Assembly (NCBI GenBank): GCA_036677375.1
Contig: JAVBWO010000028.1
Location: 186,001 to 250,000, forward strand
Direction of reading: 5' to 3'
DNA: 64,000 nucleotides
Source of the DNA: JAVBWO01 sp036677375
GTDB taxonomy: Bacteria > Bacillota > Dehalobacteriia > UBA4068 > UBA4997
Shown here: positions 6,360 through 15,189 of the stretch, one piece after another
How positions within the stretch are numbered: the first letter of the stretch is position 1
Layout of the letters: each line of letters starts with the position of its first letter
Notes under the pieces: generated by a model
The model's input: only the letters and a program-made list of their open reading frames with translations
What the model was told of the DNA's origin: nothing
The model's database searches: none
Program-made: the position numbers and the translations under genes

Positions 6360-7977
6360 AAAGACCATCTCAGTCATTGAGCCAAAACGCTCAATGATTG
6401 TGGATAAAGAAAAATATCAACAGAAGCGCGTGGCTGCCTATTGCCGTGTTTCCACGGACAGTGAAGAACAGCTCACCTCCTATACCACGCAGAAAAAGGT
6501 ATACACGGAGATGATCGCCGCAAGAAAAGACTGGGCGTTTGCCGGACTATATGCGGACGAAGGTATTTCGGGAACCAGAGCTGATAAACGCCCCGCATTC
6601 AAGAAGATGATCAACGATTGCCTTGCCGGGAAAATCGACTATGTTATCACCAAATCCGTGTCCAGATTTGCGAGAAACACCGTGGATTGTCTGGATCATG
6701 TTCGCATCCTAAAATCCAAGGGTATTGGAATTTTCTTCGAGGAACAGAATATTGATACGCTCAAGATCGACAGCGAGCTGTACCTTGTTATCTACGCTGG
6801 TTTTGCCCAATCCGAGTCCGAAAGCATGAGCAAGAATGTTACATGGAGCTACCGAAAAAGATTTGAGGACGGCAATGCGGTCTTTGTGTATAAGAAACTG
6901 CTTGGATATCGAAAGGGCGAAGATGGCATGCCTGAGATTGTGCCTGAAGAAGCAGCTCTCGTGGTGCGCATCTTTAATATGTATCTTGCCGGAGAAACGC
7001 CAAGGAAAATCTCCGCAATAATGCAGGCGGAGAAGATCAAAGTACCTGGGAAGAAATTGACCTTCAGTGATGCCATGATCGCCGGAGTCTTGGCGAACGA
7101 AAAATACTGTGGTGACTCCATCCTGCAGAAAACGGTTACTATCGATTGTATCTCAAAGACACGGCGCAAGAATACAGGCGAGGCTCCAATGTACTATGTT
7201 CAAAACAGTCATCCCGCTATTGTCAGCCGAGAGACCTTTCACAAAGCACAGGAGGAACTGCTTCGAAGGAAAACCCGAACTCCGCAGTCCACAAAGGCAG
7301 TTACTGCATCCGGCAAGTATTCCAGATATGCGTTGACCGATGTGCTGATCTGTGGCGAATGCGGAAGTCGATACAAAAGAGTTACTTGGACAAACAACGG
7401 TAAGAAACGAATTGTCTGGCGCTGCATCAATCGTCTTGATTATGGAAAACAATACTGTAAGAAATCCCTCACTGTATATGAGCCCGCACTGCAGAGTGCC
7501 ATTGTGCGCGCCTTAAATAAATTCAATGACGAGGATAAATCGACCTACATGACTCTTATGAAAGCCACTATCGGCGAAGCGCTTGGATTAAATGGCTGCT
7601 CTGACGAGGTGGACTTGCTCCAAAGAAAAATTGATGCGCTGAATCGGAAAATGCTTGAACTGATCAATGATAGTGTTCAGGATGGAGAAGATATCGAGAG
7701 TCACGAAGACGAATTCAAACAGATTTCGGACACAATTACACTGCTCAAAAACAGAATCAATGCTGTTCAACAGCCGGCGAACTCGGACGGTTCCCCGAAT
7801 GACCGGCTCGAACAAATCCAGCAGGTCATCGAAGCCCGGAAGCAAAATAAATTTCAATATGACGATTCCATCGTCCGACAGATGATTGAGTGCATCAAAG
7901 TATATCCGGATGGAAAACTGGAAATTATCTTTGGCGGCGGATATATTGTCGAAGAAAGTCTCACGGCGTCGAACTAA
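6337..7977 (+). CDS. Large serine recombinase 2
   Basis: About 546 residues with an intact resolvase domain: AAYCRVSTDSEEQ with the catalytic serine, DEGISGTRADKR, and SVSRFARNT. The DNA-binding recombinase domain and a zinc ribbon (CGECGSRYKR ... CINR) follow, then a C-terminal coiled coil. ATG 6337 lies nine bases after GGAG (6324-6327); ATG 6328 and an upstream in-frame start are alternatives. The gene overlaps the end of the catalytic-domain-less protein by 23 bp. The three genes form one unit; recombinases 1 and 2 may act together or on different sites. Confidence 0.88.
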   Translation: MQVTKIPKKTISVIEPKRSMIVDKEKYQQKRVAAYCRVSTDSEEQLTSYTTQKKVYTEMIAARKDWAFAGLYADEGISGTRADKRPAFKKMINDCLAGKIDYVITKSVSRFARNTVDCLDHVRILKSKGIGIFFEEQNIDTLKIDSELYLVIYAGFAQSESESMSKNVTWSYRKRFEDGNAVFVYKKLLGYRKGEDGMPEIVPEEAALVVRIFNMYLAGETPRKISAIMQAEKIKVPGKKLTFSDAMIAGVLANEKYCGDSILQKTVTIDCISKTRRKNTGEAPMYYVQNSHPAIVSRETFHKAQEELLRRKTRTPQSTKAVTASGKYSRYALTDVLICGECGSRYKRVTWTNNGKKRIVWRCINRLDYGKQYCKKSLTVYEPALQSAIVRALNKFNDEDKSTYMTLMKATIGEALGLNGCSDEVDLLQRKIDALNRKMLELINDSVQDGEDIESHEDEFKQISDTITLLKNRINAVQQPANSDGSPNDRLEQIQQVIEARKQNKFQYDDSIVRQMIECIKVYPDGKLEIIFGGGYIVEESLTASN

Positions 7978-7997
7978 CGACATAACCGCCGTTATAC

Positions 7998-8033
7998 TTG
8001 ACATTTATAATGTTGTTGTATATTATATTATAC
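7998..8033 (+). promoter_or_regulatory. hipBA promoter with dyad
   Basis: TTGACA (7998-8003), 17 bp, TATTAT (8021-8026) is a near-consensus promoter. Inverted arms GTATA (8018-8022) and TATAC (8029-8033) straddle the -10, a likely antitoxin operator for autorepression. Confidence 0.7.
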
Positions 8034-8056
8034 ATTACAGTATCGGCGGTGATAAT

Positions 8057-8377
8057 ATGAGTAAGAAAGCGGCTATTATAATGCCCAAAACACGCGAGAT
8101 ACTCAAGCAAATGGGCGAGCAGATTAAACTCGCGCGATTGAGACGGAAATTATCTGCGCAGCTCGTCGCGGAACGAGCCGGAATCAGCAGACAAACACTG
8201 AATGCGATTGAAAACGGCTCATCCACAGTCGCCATCGGCTCGTATGCTGCCGTTTTACACGCGCTCAACAATCTGGACACGGACCTGCTATTGATTGCAA
8301 AAGACGATGAGTTCGGCAGAAAGCTTCAGGACTTGGACTTGCCCACAAGGAAACGCGCACCGAAGAAAGGTGATTGA
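8057..8377 (+). CDS. hipB: HipB-like antitoxin, XRE helix-turn-helix
   Basis: A 106-residue DNA-binding protein. The XRE helix-turn-helix is clear in EQIKLARLRRKLSAQLVAER followed by AGISRQTLNAIENG. A short linker and the basic end TRKRAPKKG complete it. ATG 8057 is preceded by GGCGGTGAT and sits 30 bp after the -10. HipB-type antitoxins bind and inhibit the HipA kinase and repress the operon; the adjacent toxin gene supports this. The stop is two bases from the toxin start, indicating coupling. Confidence 0.85.
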   Translation: MSKKAAIIMPKTREILKQMGEQIKLARLRRKLSAQLVAERAGISRQTLNAIENGSSTVAIGSYAAVLHALNNLDTDLLLIAKDDEFGRKLQDLDLPTRKRAPKKGD

Positions 8378-8379
8378 TC

Positions 8380-9639
8380 ATGGCTCAAATTGAAAAGACC
8401 ATATTTGTATATGAGAACTGGCGCAGCGAGAAACCCTCGCTGATCGGCAGACTGCATACCTCGTTTATCCGAGGCCAGGAGACCTTCTCCTTTGAATACG
8501 CGGATGAGTGGCTGCGTTCTTTTGAGAGCGCCTACTCTCTCGACCCGGATCTTTCTCTCTATCGAGGACGGCAGTATACGCCCCTTGATAAGGACCTGTT
8601 CGGGCTGTTCGCAGATTCCTGCCCCGACAGATGGGGCAGACTCCTCATGAAGCGTAAGGAGGCAATTGACGCCCGAAAAGAAGACCGCAAACCCCGCAAG
8701 CTGACGGAAAGCGATTTCCTGCTCGGCGTGTACGATGAATCCCGCATGGGCGCTCTTCGTTTTAGTTTGGAAGAAGGCGGTGAATTTCTCTCCAACGAGA
8801 AATCATTCTCCACGCCTCCCTGGATCAGCCTTCGGACATTGGAAAACGCATCCATCGCTTTTGAAAATGACGATAACGGCCTTGGAGAAAAGTGGCTGCG
8901 GGAGCTTCTGGCCCCCGGTTCTTCACTCGGCGGCGCACGACCGAAAGCGTCCGTGCAGGCGGCCGACGGCTCCCTGTGGATCGCAAAATTTCCGTCAAAG
9001 CACGATGAGTACAACAGCGGCGCGTGGGAGAAGGTCGTACATGATCTGGCCCGGCTCTGTTCGCTTGATGTACCGGAGTCAAAACTCGAAACCTTCTCAA
9101 AAACCGGCGGCACCTTTCTGGTCAAGCGGTTTGACCGAGACGGGAAAAGGCGCATACACTTTGCCTCCGCCATGACGCTGCTTGGTAAAACGGACGGCGC
9201 CTCCGCGGCGGATGGAACGAGTTATCTTGACCTTGCGGCGTACATCCGGGCAAACGGCGCCGAGCCGAAACAGGATTTGGCAGAGCTGTGGAAGCGAATC
9301 GTCTTCAATATGGCGGTTTCCAATACCGACGACCATCTTCGCAACCACGGCTTTATTCTGACGCCTACCGGCTGGAGGCTCTCGCCGCTCTTTGATGTGA
9401 ACCCGGTGCCGTCCGGCGACAGGCTTTCGCTCAATGTCAGCGAGGCTGACAACAGTATTGACCTTTCATTGTCCGTCGAGGTTGCCGAATACTTTGGCCT
9501 TACAAAAAAGGACGCGGATACCGCTTCCGCAGAGCTCTGTGAAACAGTAAAAAATAACTGGGCAAAAATTGCGGAAAACTACGGATTAAGCAGGGGCGCA
9601 ATTGAATATATGCGCCCGGCCTTTTCGCTTCAACCATAG
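8380..9639 (+). CDS. hipA: HipA-family serine/threonine kinase toxin
   Basis: A 419-residue protein with the HipA N-terminal domain (about 1-130) and kinase core. The phosphate-binding loop is SSLGGARPKA (181-190), the catalytic segment is SNTDDHLRNHGF (around 314-325) and the metal-binding DFG equivalent is LFDVN (about 337-341). All expected motifs are intact, so it should be active. Known HipA proteins phosphorylate aminoacyl-tRNA synthetases and cause growth arrest. ATG 8380 suits the site GAAAGGTG better than TTG 8374. It forms a toxin-antitoxin pair with the preceding gene and probably stabilises the island. Confidence 0.9.
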   Translation: MAQIEKTIFVYENWRSEKPSLIGRLHTSFIRGQETFSFEYADEWLRSFESAYSLDPDLSLYRGRQYTPLDKDLFGLFADSCPDRWGRLLMKRKEAIDARKEDRKPRKLTESDFLLGVYDESRMGALRFSLEEGGEFLSNEKSFSTPPWISLRTLENASIAFENDDNGLGEKWLRELLAPGSSLGGARPKASVQAADGSLWIAKFPSKHDEYNSGAWEKVVHDLARLCSLDVPESKLETFSKTGGTFLVKRFDRDGKRRIHFASAMTLLGKTDGASAADGTSYLDLAAYIRANGAEPKQDLAELWKRIVFNMAVSNTDDHLRNHGFILTPTGWRLSPLFDVNPVPSGDRLSLNVSEADNSIDLSLSVEVAEYFGLTKKDADTASAELCETVKNNWAKIAENYGLSRGAIEYMRPAFSLQP

Positions 9640-9656
9640 ATTTTCACATAAGTACA

Positions 9657-9694
9657 GAGCTGGATTTTTCAAATTATGTTTGGAGAATCCGGCT
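9657..9694. terminator. Convergent hairpin between hipA and the minus-strand operon
   Basis: Arms AGCTGGATTTTTC and GAGAATCCGGCT pair with a few mismatches across a 12-nt loop, in the 59-bp gap between two convergent genes. It could terminate both directions. Confidence 0.45.
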
Positions 9695-9698
9695 TTAC

Positions 9699-10571
9699 TT
9701 ATTCTTCCGACTTGTCCACCTCATCCGGCTTCCCAGCATTGGCATCCGGCAGGTCAACATCAGCATCAAGGCCGTCGGTAGTTCCAAGATTCTTTTCATA
9801 GAGCCTACCCCAGCGAAGCGGATATCTACATTTTCTGTTATATGCCACGAGCATAGCTTCGGCATAGCCAATAGACCCCGGTCGCCGTTCTTTTGCGGTG
9901 CGGGAAAGCTGCTTGACGGACATAACGCCCACTCTTTCTTTAAAGTGATCATCTTTGATGGAATCCCCGAAAGCGACTACAAGCCGAGCTACACCGTTCA
10001 GAAAATTGGCGGAAAGCGAATTCATATCCCCTTCCCAAGCGCCTACGCATAAACGAAGAGTGCGATCCAATACGTGATATCCGAATTTATCGTAAATACT
10101 TTCAACCGATGAAACTGCGCAGATAACGCCGTAGTTTTTCGTTTGACCAATGGTAAGGGAATAGGATTCCACCAAATCCTTTATGATGAGCTGCTTATCG
10201 TTTCCTGCTTCCACATTTGCCATGAACACCTCATAAGGTTTGAGTGGTTTCACATACTTCATCTGATTGGCAAAGATATCTGCTTCATGCTCATAATTCA
10301 AGTCGTCATAAATCATGCACCAGACAGGTGTATCCCGTGAACCTGAGACAAGCGCAACAATCTCGATAGTGTGCTGGCCGTTAAAAACAAAGTTGACGCC
10401 GTTACGACGGCTGACTTTTACCGGGTTAATCTGGTGGAGGTCGAAGTGGGCAGCCGCATTTTCAACATGTTGCTGTGAAAGATTTCGCTGGTACTCCTGG
10501 TTGGAAACCAAATTTTTAATGGGAATCTGTTCAAAGTGAACACAAGGAACAAACATACTGTAGTCAGGCAT
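9699..10571 (-). CDS. ParB-like / DUF6551-like protein
   Basis: A 290-residue protein, last of the six-gene minus-strand operon. The N-terminal half resembles the ParB/sulfiredoxin fold: IPIKNLVSNQEYQRNLS, then HQINPVKVSRR and the signature-like FNGQHTIEIVAL, where ParB proteins have D/NGxHR. The rest is mostly helical with no motif I know, and the tail (last 30 residues) is very acidic. Its ATG overlaps the stop of the upstream ParB-like gene (TGATG), so the two are coupled. I liken it to the DUF6551 family, but this is from memory. A DNA-binding or nucleotide-dependent clamp role is possible; no partner ParA gene is present. Confidence 0.6.
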   Translation of the reverse strand: MPDYSMFVPCVHFEQIPIKNLVSNQEYQRNLSQQHVENAAAHFDLHQINPVKVSRRNGVNFVFNGQHTIEIVALVSGSRDTPVWCMIYDDLNYEHEADIFANQMKYVKPLKPYEVFMANVEAGNDKQLIIKDLVESYSLTIGQTKNYGVICAVSSVESIYDKFGYHVLDRTLRLCVGAWEGDMNSLSANFLNGVARLVVAFGDSIKDDHFKERVGVMSVKQLSRTAKERRPGSIGYAEAMLVAYNRKCRYPLRWGRLYEKNLGTTDGLDADVDLPDANAGKPDEVDKSEE

Positions 10572-11542
10572 CAGGCATCCCCCTTAATTACGCTGAGCAT
10601 CTCCTGCACCGTGCTTTGCAGCTCATTCAAAGCTTCTTCAAGCCTGCCTTTTGCAGACGAAGAAATGATATTTAAATCTGCTGTTGATTTTGTACGCTCA
10701 ATAGAACTTGTCCATGACGGAATCGTGAGCGTAAGTCCGGCAACTTCGGCATCAGGATCAAATGCTGGCATAGTTTTGATAACGGGCGTATCAGTGATCT
10801 GTAAGGTCGGTTTACTCACTTCACCAGAAATCTCTCTACGTGACTCGCTGTAGCGAATAAACGGCGCCGCACCTTGCCCAATTTTTCTATTTAGTTTTTG
10901 CATTTCTTCTGCATCCATCATAGAGAGTGCAACCACATTCTCATGAGAGATTTTATAGCTTCCCGAAAGTATCTGAGGAATTAGCTCAGGTACCTTTTTA
11001 CCGATGGTATCCAGAGCCTGACTGTATCGGGCGTACTTCTGAACGGTTCCGGAAGATATGTGATATTCCTCTCCAAGCCGCCAGGCAGTGCGGCGATTAC
11101 TCTCTTTCCGGTCCAGGCTGGTCAAGTCATCCGGACTATCCGCGATTTCAGTTTCAGGTGACTTCATATATTGATTATATCCATTGGCATTTTTCCGACA
11201 GCCGGCATGCTTTTCAGCTTCGTACTGCCTGCCGATTAAGTATTTGCGTGTTTCCTCGGTGATGTTTCTCCGCCCGAGTTGATTGCTGCATATCCAGATA
11301 ACCGCTGCTTCCCGGCTTTCAAATTCGATCTGCTGTGTTGCGTATGGGATGTGCAGGCGATTACAAATTTCGTAACGGTTATGCCCATCGACAATGGTAT
11401 TGTTCCAGGTAATGATCGGATCGCGGCAACCATCTACAACAAGATTCAATTCGAGCTGCATGTACTCTTCTTTGTGCAGAGGCCGAATCAGATTCTTGAA
11501 TTCGGTATCAATATCGAGCTGCTTATATGCTTTTTCTGTCAC
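10571..11542 (-). CDS. ParB N-terminal-domain protein
   Basis: A 323-residue protein starting at GTG 11542 behind GGAGGA. The N-terminal domain shows DTEFKNLIRPLHKEEY, DPIITWNNTIVDGHNRYEI (the DGHNR motif of ParB/Srx folds) and a long helical middle. A helix-turn-helix-like segment around GEEYHISSGTVQKYARYSQAL would bind DNA. Classical ParB proteins use CTP to slide on DNA during partition; here no ParA is nearby and the gene is coupled to recombinase-associated genes, which suggests a local regulatory or recombination role. The N-terminus overlaps the preceding gene by 20 bp. Confidence 0.75.
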   Translation of the reverse strand: MTEKAYKQLDIDTEFKNLIRPLHKEEYMQLELNLVVDGCRDPIITWNNTIVDGHNRYEICNRLHIPYATQQIEFESREAAVIWICSNQLGRRNITEETRKYLIGRQYEAEKHAGCRKNANGYNQYMKSPETEIADSPDDLTSLDRKESNRRTAWRLGEEYHISSGTVQKYARYSQALDTIGKKVPELIPQILSGSYKISHENVVALSMMDAEEMQKLNRKIGQGAAPFIRYSESRREISGEVSKPTLQITDTPVIKTMPAFDPDAEVAGLTLTIPSWTSSIERTKSTADLNIISSSAKGRLEEALNELQSTVQEMLSVIKGDA

Positions 11543-11924
11543 CCGGCGTCCTCCGTTCAACCCGTTGCAGTGTTTGCATCGAATAATACGCAACCCGATT
11601 TACTTGATCAATTTCTCCGGTAAGACGGTAGCTATAGCGAAAATCCAGTGAACCGAAGATTTTAAAGATGCTATTCATCAGATTTGAACTGTAGAACTCG
11701 GCTGACCTTGAGTGACTGGCGTTATATAGTGTTACCCTGTTCGCCGTACCGCCTGCTAACGGCTTTTCGGAACCTAATATTGCAATGAAGCCATCTTCCG
11801 GATTGATTAAAAACTGAATGTATGCAGGATCGCCAAGTTTATGCAGGGTGTCCTGGTGAATTCGAAATCTATTCCTGCTTAAGTCAATGGTTAGGTTTGC
11901 GACGAAAGGTTTTTGTTCACTCAT
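11523..11924 (-). CDS. Free-standing copy of the recombinase C-terminal domain (short)
   Basis: A 133-residue protein of no family I can name. It aligns by eye with the C-terminal domain of the recombinase at 12606-14519 and with the 232-residue neighbour. Shared patterns are an opening strand with a DTLHKL/ACVRKF-like helix, a strand reading QFLINPEDGFIAI versus EFLVSPSEMKFAV, and the segment IFKIFGSLDFRYSYRLTGEI versus LYELFGWNSDFKYRISGSL. Its start overlaps the stop of the upstream gene (ATGA). It has no obvious catalytic residues and could be a protein-protein interaction module. Confidence 0.6.
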   Translation of the reverse strand: MSEQKPFVANLTIDLSRNRFRIHQDTLHKLGDPAYIQFLINPEDGFIAILGSEKPLAGGTANRVTLYNASHSRSAEFYSSNLMNSIFKIFGSLDFRYSYRLTGEIDQVNRVAYYSMQTLQRVERRTPGDRKSI

Positions 11925-12619
11925 ATTCCTGAACCTCCTGGAATGTCATAATGAATTAAAATATCGGGCAGATTATTAGCTTCATCTTTCGGATTTGCCG
12001 CAGCCACAGAGGCGGTATTATCCTTGATGCCATATACGGCGTATCCTTCAAAAATATCGATCTGCATGGATTTACGGTGTTCCTCAAACGGCAAACCGAA
12101 CTGATTTTGCCATCCCTCCGGAAAAACAGGAACCCGAGATGTCTTCGGCTTTTCACCATCCTCAAATACGCGCTGATATACTTCCGTCGCAGACAGATCA
12201 AAAGCAACCAAATACTCATCATTTGCATGGATAACCTTGCCGAGCAGCTTATAGCGATAATCCGGATTCCAACCCATTAAGGAAAACACCTTTGCGAAAA
12301 ACAATCTGCAGGTGATCTGCCTGGGCTTTCTCCTCCCGGAACCGGATGTACACCATCTGAAAGCGTCTCGTTCCTCCTCACGGCACGGACGCAAGGCAAG
12401 AATCCGGTTGTCTTGGTTCACCAGTACCTGCACATAGTCCACAGTTGGGAACCGATTTAGACACGCCGCGTTGACGTACACTTTATAATTGTTGAAAGTG
12501 ACAGACGGCTCATTGATATGCGCAAAGAACTCACGGCGAACCACCTGATACCCCTCATAGTCAAATTCGCCGCCCAACTCTATCACCTCTTGGGACTGCC
12601 CGGCGTTAAAGTTGCTCAT
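11921..12619 (-). CDS. Free-standing copy of the recombinase C-terminal domain (long)
   Basis: A 232-residue protein related by eye to the C-terminal third of the adjacent recombinase. GEFDYEGYQVVRREFF parallels GDFDMRGFEITRSEFF, MGWNPDYRYKLLGKV parallels FGWNSDFKYRISGSL, and VPVFPEGWQNQFG parallels VRAVPEEWTGSFG, in the same order and spacing. It therefore looks like the recombinase tail expressed as its own protein. It overlaps the recombinase stop by 14 bp and the next start by 4 bp. The function is unknown; a subunit that modulates recombinase assembly or direction is one inference. Confidence 0.65.
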   Translation of the reverse strand: MSNFNAGQSQEVIELGGEFDYEGYQVVRREFFAHINEPSVTFNNYKVYVNAACLNRFPTVDYVQVLVNQDNRILALRPCREEERDAFRWCTSGSGRRKPRQITCRLFFAKVFSLMGWNPDYRYKLLGKVIHANDEYLVAFDLSATEVYQRVFEDGEKPKTSRVPVFPEGWQNQFGLPFEEHRKSMQIDIFEGYAVYGIKDNTASVAAANPKDEANNLPDILIHYDIPGGSGI

Positions 12620-14519
12620 TCACTTTCTCCTCCGATGTATCTCTGCTCAGTTCCAGATTGATGAAGCGGCGAAGCTCATCAAAACCGGTAACATGAATTT
12701 TCTCTCCGGTTTCAAAAAGCTGACCTTCCATTCTTATCTTCCAATCATTCTCGCTCTGCGATTCAATGGGAGGAAAAATGTGCTGATGCAGATAATATTG
12801 GTTTCCAAATGAGCCTGTCCACTCCTCCGGCACTGCGCGAACTCTTTTACCGGAAACAGACAGCGGCTTAATAGCAGCGTTTTGGTTCTCAGCATTGCCT
12901 TTACCTGCCAGTAGATATGGCTTGATAAACACCTCGGCGTCATTCATCCTGAACAGATATAAAACCTCGTTGTCCTTCTGGTAAAGCGAACCGGAGATTC
13001 GATATTTGAAATCTGAGTTCCAGCCAAACAATTCGTATAGCGTGTCAATGAAAGCCGCACCTGAAATATCTTTGGGATAATAAATGCCATTGGCAACTTT
13101 TGAACAGACAACTATGTTTCTGCTGCTTTTCGATGCAGGCCTAACCGCAAACTTCATTTCGCTGGGGCTTACCAGAAATTCGACTTGGTTATTCTTGTCA
13201 AACTTCCTAACACAAGCTGTGCTGAATTTGATCTTCTTATCCTGAAAAATCACATACGGGCGGCGACAGGAATCAAAGAACTCTGAGCGGGTGATTTCAA
13301 AGCCACGCATATCGAAGTCACCAGCTTCCACAGTGATATGGAGTTCCGGCTCTTCAGCCTCATAGCCGTCATCATCATTTTCAGTCTCCCCGGCGGAGTG
13401 AACGCTGGCAGCTGCCTTATAGTAGTCGACAGGTTTGAAACCGGCCCACCGGGGGTTGACCGTAACAAACCCTTTGAGCAGACCGCTGTCAATTACCCGT
13501 AATTCAGGCAAGATGGATTTGTTGCCATACTTCGCATTATCCAGAAGATGCTGAACAGCTATGAAATCATCTCTCGATACGATACCTTCATGGTGGTTTC
13601 GGTAAAGACTCTGCGGCCTGTCGCCTCTGTTCTTTCTTGATTTATGGTTCAGATAGTTCGGCGTAAAAGTTTTCCTGGTTAAAACATCACCACAGTGACG
13701 TTCATTGCGAAGCACCTGCACGATAGAGTTGGTGGTCCACTTGATATTCCCTAAATAAGTTTTCTTTCCAAGCTCTGTCAATGTATCCGCAATCTCTGCC
13801 GTGGAGTGGCCGAAGAGATACATGTAAAATATGAGCTTAACGGTAGACTTCTCATCAGGATTTACGACCAGATTGCCATCTGTGTCGTGCGAATAGCCCA
13901 GAAGCTTCGGCGTTAAAGGGAGACCGCCGTCAAGCCGCATGCGCAGAGATGTTTCCATGCTTCGGCTCCGGATATGGGATTCTTCCTGTGCCATGGTAGC
14001 TTGAAATGAAAGTGCCATTTGGGAGTCGTCTTTCAGAGAAAAGATGCATTCGCTTTCAAAAAATATGCCAACAGGGTGCGCAAGTTCCGCAAGGGTTCTC
14101 ACCATACTGATACAATCGACAACATTACGGGCAAAACGGGAAACGCTCTTCGTAATAATCATGTCAATCTTACCGGCGCGGCAGTCAGCAATCATTTGAT
14201 TAAACTCATCGCGATGCGCCAGAGATGTGCCGCTGATACCTTCATCCGCATAGATTTTTACAAGTGTCCAGTTTGGGTGACGGACAACGAAATCTTCATA
14301 ATATTTTTTCTGCAGCTCATACGAGGATGTCTGCTGAATATTGCCTGTGGAAACACGGGCGTATACTGCAACTCTTTGCTCCATGTCATTGTCATAATAA
14401 TCAACTTGCTTCTTCGCCGGAATAAATTCGTAGTTGTCCGGGTCGACCTTAGTATAGATGCGTCTGTGAACCCGTTCCTTCTGTTCGGCATATTTCTTCT
14501 TTTTGCTTGGATCAATCAT
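12606..14519 (-). CDS. Serine recombinase with an unusual C-terminal domain
   Basis: A 637-residue protein. Residues about 48-200 are a complete resolvase domain: VAVYARVSTGN with the nucleophilic serine, YADEGISGTS, and SVSRFARN. A recombinase DNA-binding domain follows (about 205-350, including IKWTTNSIVQVLRNERHCGD). The usual cysteine zinc ribbon and coiled coil are missing. Instead there is a linker and a roughly 230-residue domain starting near GDFDMRGFEITRSEFF, which is duplicated in the next two genes. The start overlaps the end of the resolvase-like gene by 8 bp. It should be catalytically competent; its target site is unknown. Confidence 0.85.
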   Translation of the reverse strand: MIDPSKKKKYAEQKERVHRRIYTKVDPDNYEFIPAKKQVDYYDNDMEQRVAVYARVSTGNIQQTSSYELQKKYYEDFVVRHPNWTLVKIYADEGISGTSLAHRDEFNQMIADCRAGKIDMIITKSVSRFARNVVDCISMVRTLAELAHPVGIFFESECIFSLKDDSQMALSFQATMAQEESHIRSRSMETSLRMRLDGGLPLTPKLLGYSHDTDGNLVVNPDEKSTVKLIFYMYLFGHSTAEIADTLTELGKKTYLGNIKWTTNSIVQVLRNERHCGDVLTRKTFTPNYLNHKSRKNRGDRPQSLYRNHHEGIVSRDDFIAVQHLLDNAKYGNKSILPELRVIDSGLLKGFVTVNPRWAGFKPVDYYKAAASVHSAGETENDDDGYEAEEPELHITVEAGDFDMRGFEITRSEFFDSCRRPYVIFQDKKIKFSTACVRKFDKNNQVEFLVSPSEMKFAVRPASKSSRNIVVCSKVANGIYYPKDISGAAFIDTLYELFGWNSDFKYRISGSLYQKDNEVLYLFRMNDAEVFIKPYLLAGKGNAENQNAAIKPLSVSGKRVRAVPEEWTGSFGNQYYLHQHIFPPIESQSENDWKIRMEGQLFETGEKIHVTGFDELRRFINLELSRDTSEEKVNEQL

Positions 14520-15120
14520 GCAGCATACCTCTTACCTCAGAATCGTCATCAGGCAGCAACTGCCAGTCAGGAGTCGGCAAAAAGAACGGATCTTTTAAAT
14601 CATCCTGATAGTATGAAGCCAGTGTATAGATGTCCTCAGAAATAAAGTAGATCCCGACCGGCCTTTCAAGCACAGCAAGGATTCTTGAACAGAACGTGAT
14701 TTCCGATAGCTTCTTGGAAATATTACTTGCCTTTTGCGTAATAATGAGGTCGACTTTTCCATCATAGCAATCCTGAAGCAAATTTGACCACGCCTCTGCG
14801 CTTTCCATATTCGGTGCGGTTCCGCCTTCATCCACATAGAATCCAACAAACTCCCAATTGGGGCAAAGGCCAATGGTTTCTGTAAACTGCTGCTTATGAA
14901 AAGCAAGGTAATCCTCATATTTGGTTTGATTGAAGTAGCGGATATATACTGCGACTTTGAAGTGATGTCTCGGCAGAGGCCGCTCGTGCTTAATGGTTTT
15001 GAGCCATGCCCGATGCTCCGCCAACTGCGTCTGCTGTTCGTTTTCTTTCTCGAATAAGAAATCGAAGGACGGTATAATATCAAGCTCAGTCTCTTCGCTT
15101 GTTGCAATCAGATCAGACAT
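14512..15120 (-). CDS. Resolvase-like protein with a degenerate active site
   Basis: A 202-residue protein with a resolvase fold at about 55-190. KVAVYIRYFNQ stands where active enzymes have VAAYCRVSTDS, so the catalytic serine is replaced by phenylalanine. VDEGGTAPN replaces DEGISGTRA, and KASNISKK replaces SVSRFARN, losing the conserved arginines. The overall order DLIITQKAS and VLERPVGIYFISEDIYTL is retained, so the fold should be kept. The gene is intact, preceded by GGAGGG six bases before ATG 15120, and leads the operon. It is probably a non-catalytic partner of the following recombinase. Confidence 0.75.
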   Translation of the reverse strand: MSDLIATSEETELDIIPSFDFLFEKENEQQTQLAEHRAWLKTIKHERPLPRHHFKVAVYIRYFNQTKYEDYLAFHKQQFTETIGLCPNWEFVGFYVDEGGTAPNMESAEAWSNLLQDCYDGKVDLIITQKASNISKKLSEITFCSRILAVLERPVGIYFISEDIYTLASYYQDDLKDPFFLPTPDWQLLPDDDSEVRGMLHD

Positions 15121-15189
15121 AAAAAACCCTCCGGGTTTGTTTTTATATATGTGTTAGCAATTATACAAGCTGAAGGAGCAGAAAAGAAT

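Noticed and set aside
8559..9173. 204-residue minus-strand frame
   Set aside because: Lies wholly within hipA on the other strand; Ser/Arg-rich shadow composition.
9699..11542. Plasmid partition (ParAB) system
   Set aside because: Two ParB-fold proteins are present but no ParA ATPase and no parS-like repeats were seen.
14019..14645. 208-residue plus-strand frame
   Set aside because: Antisense to the recombinase operon and without a start signal.
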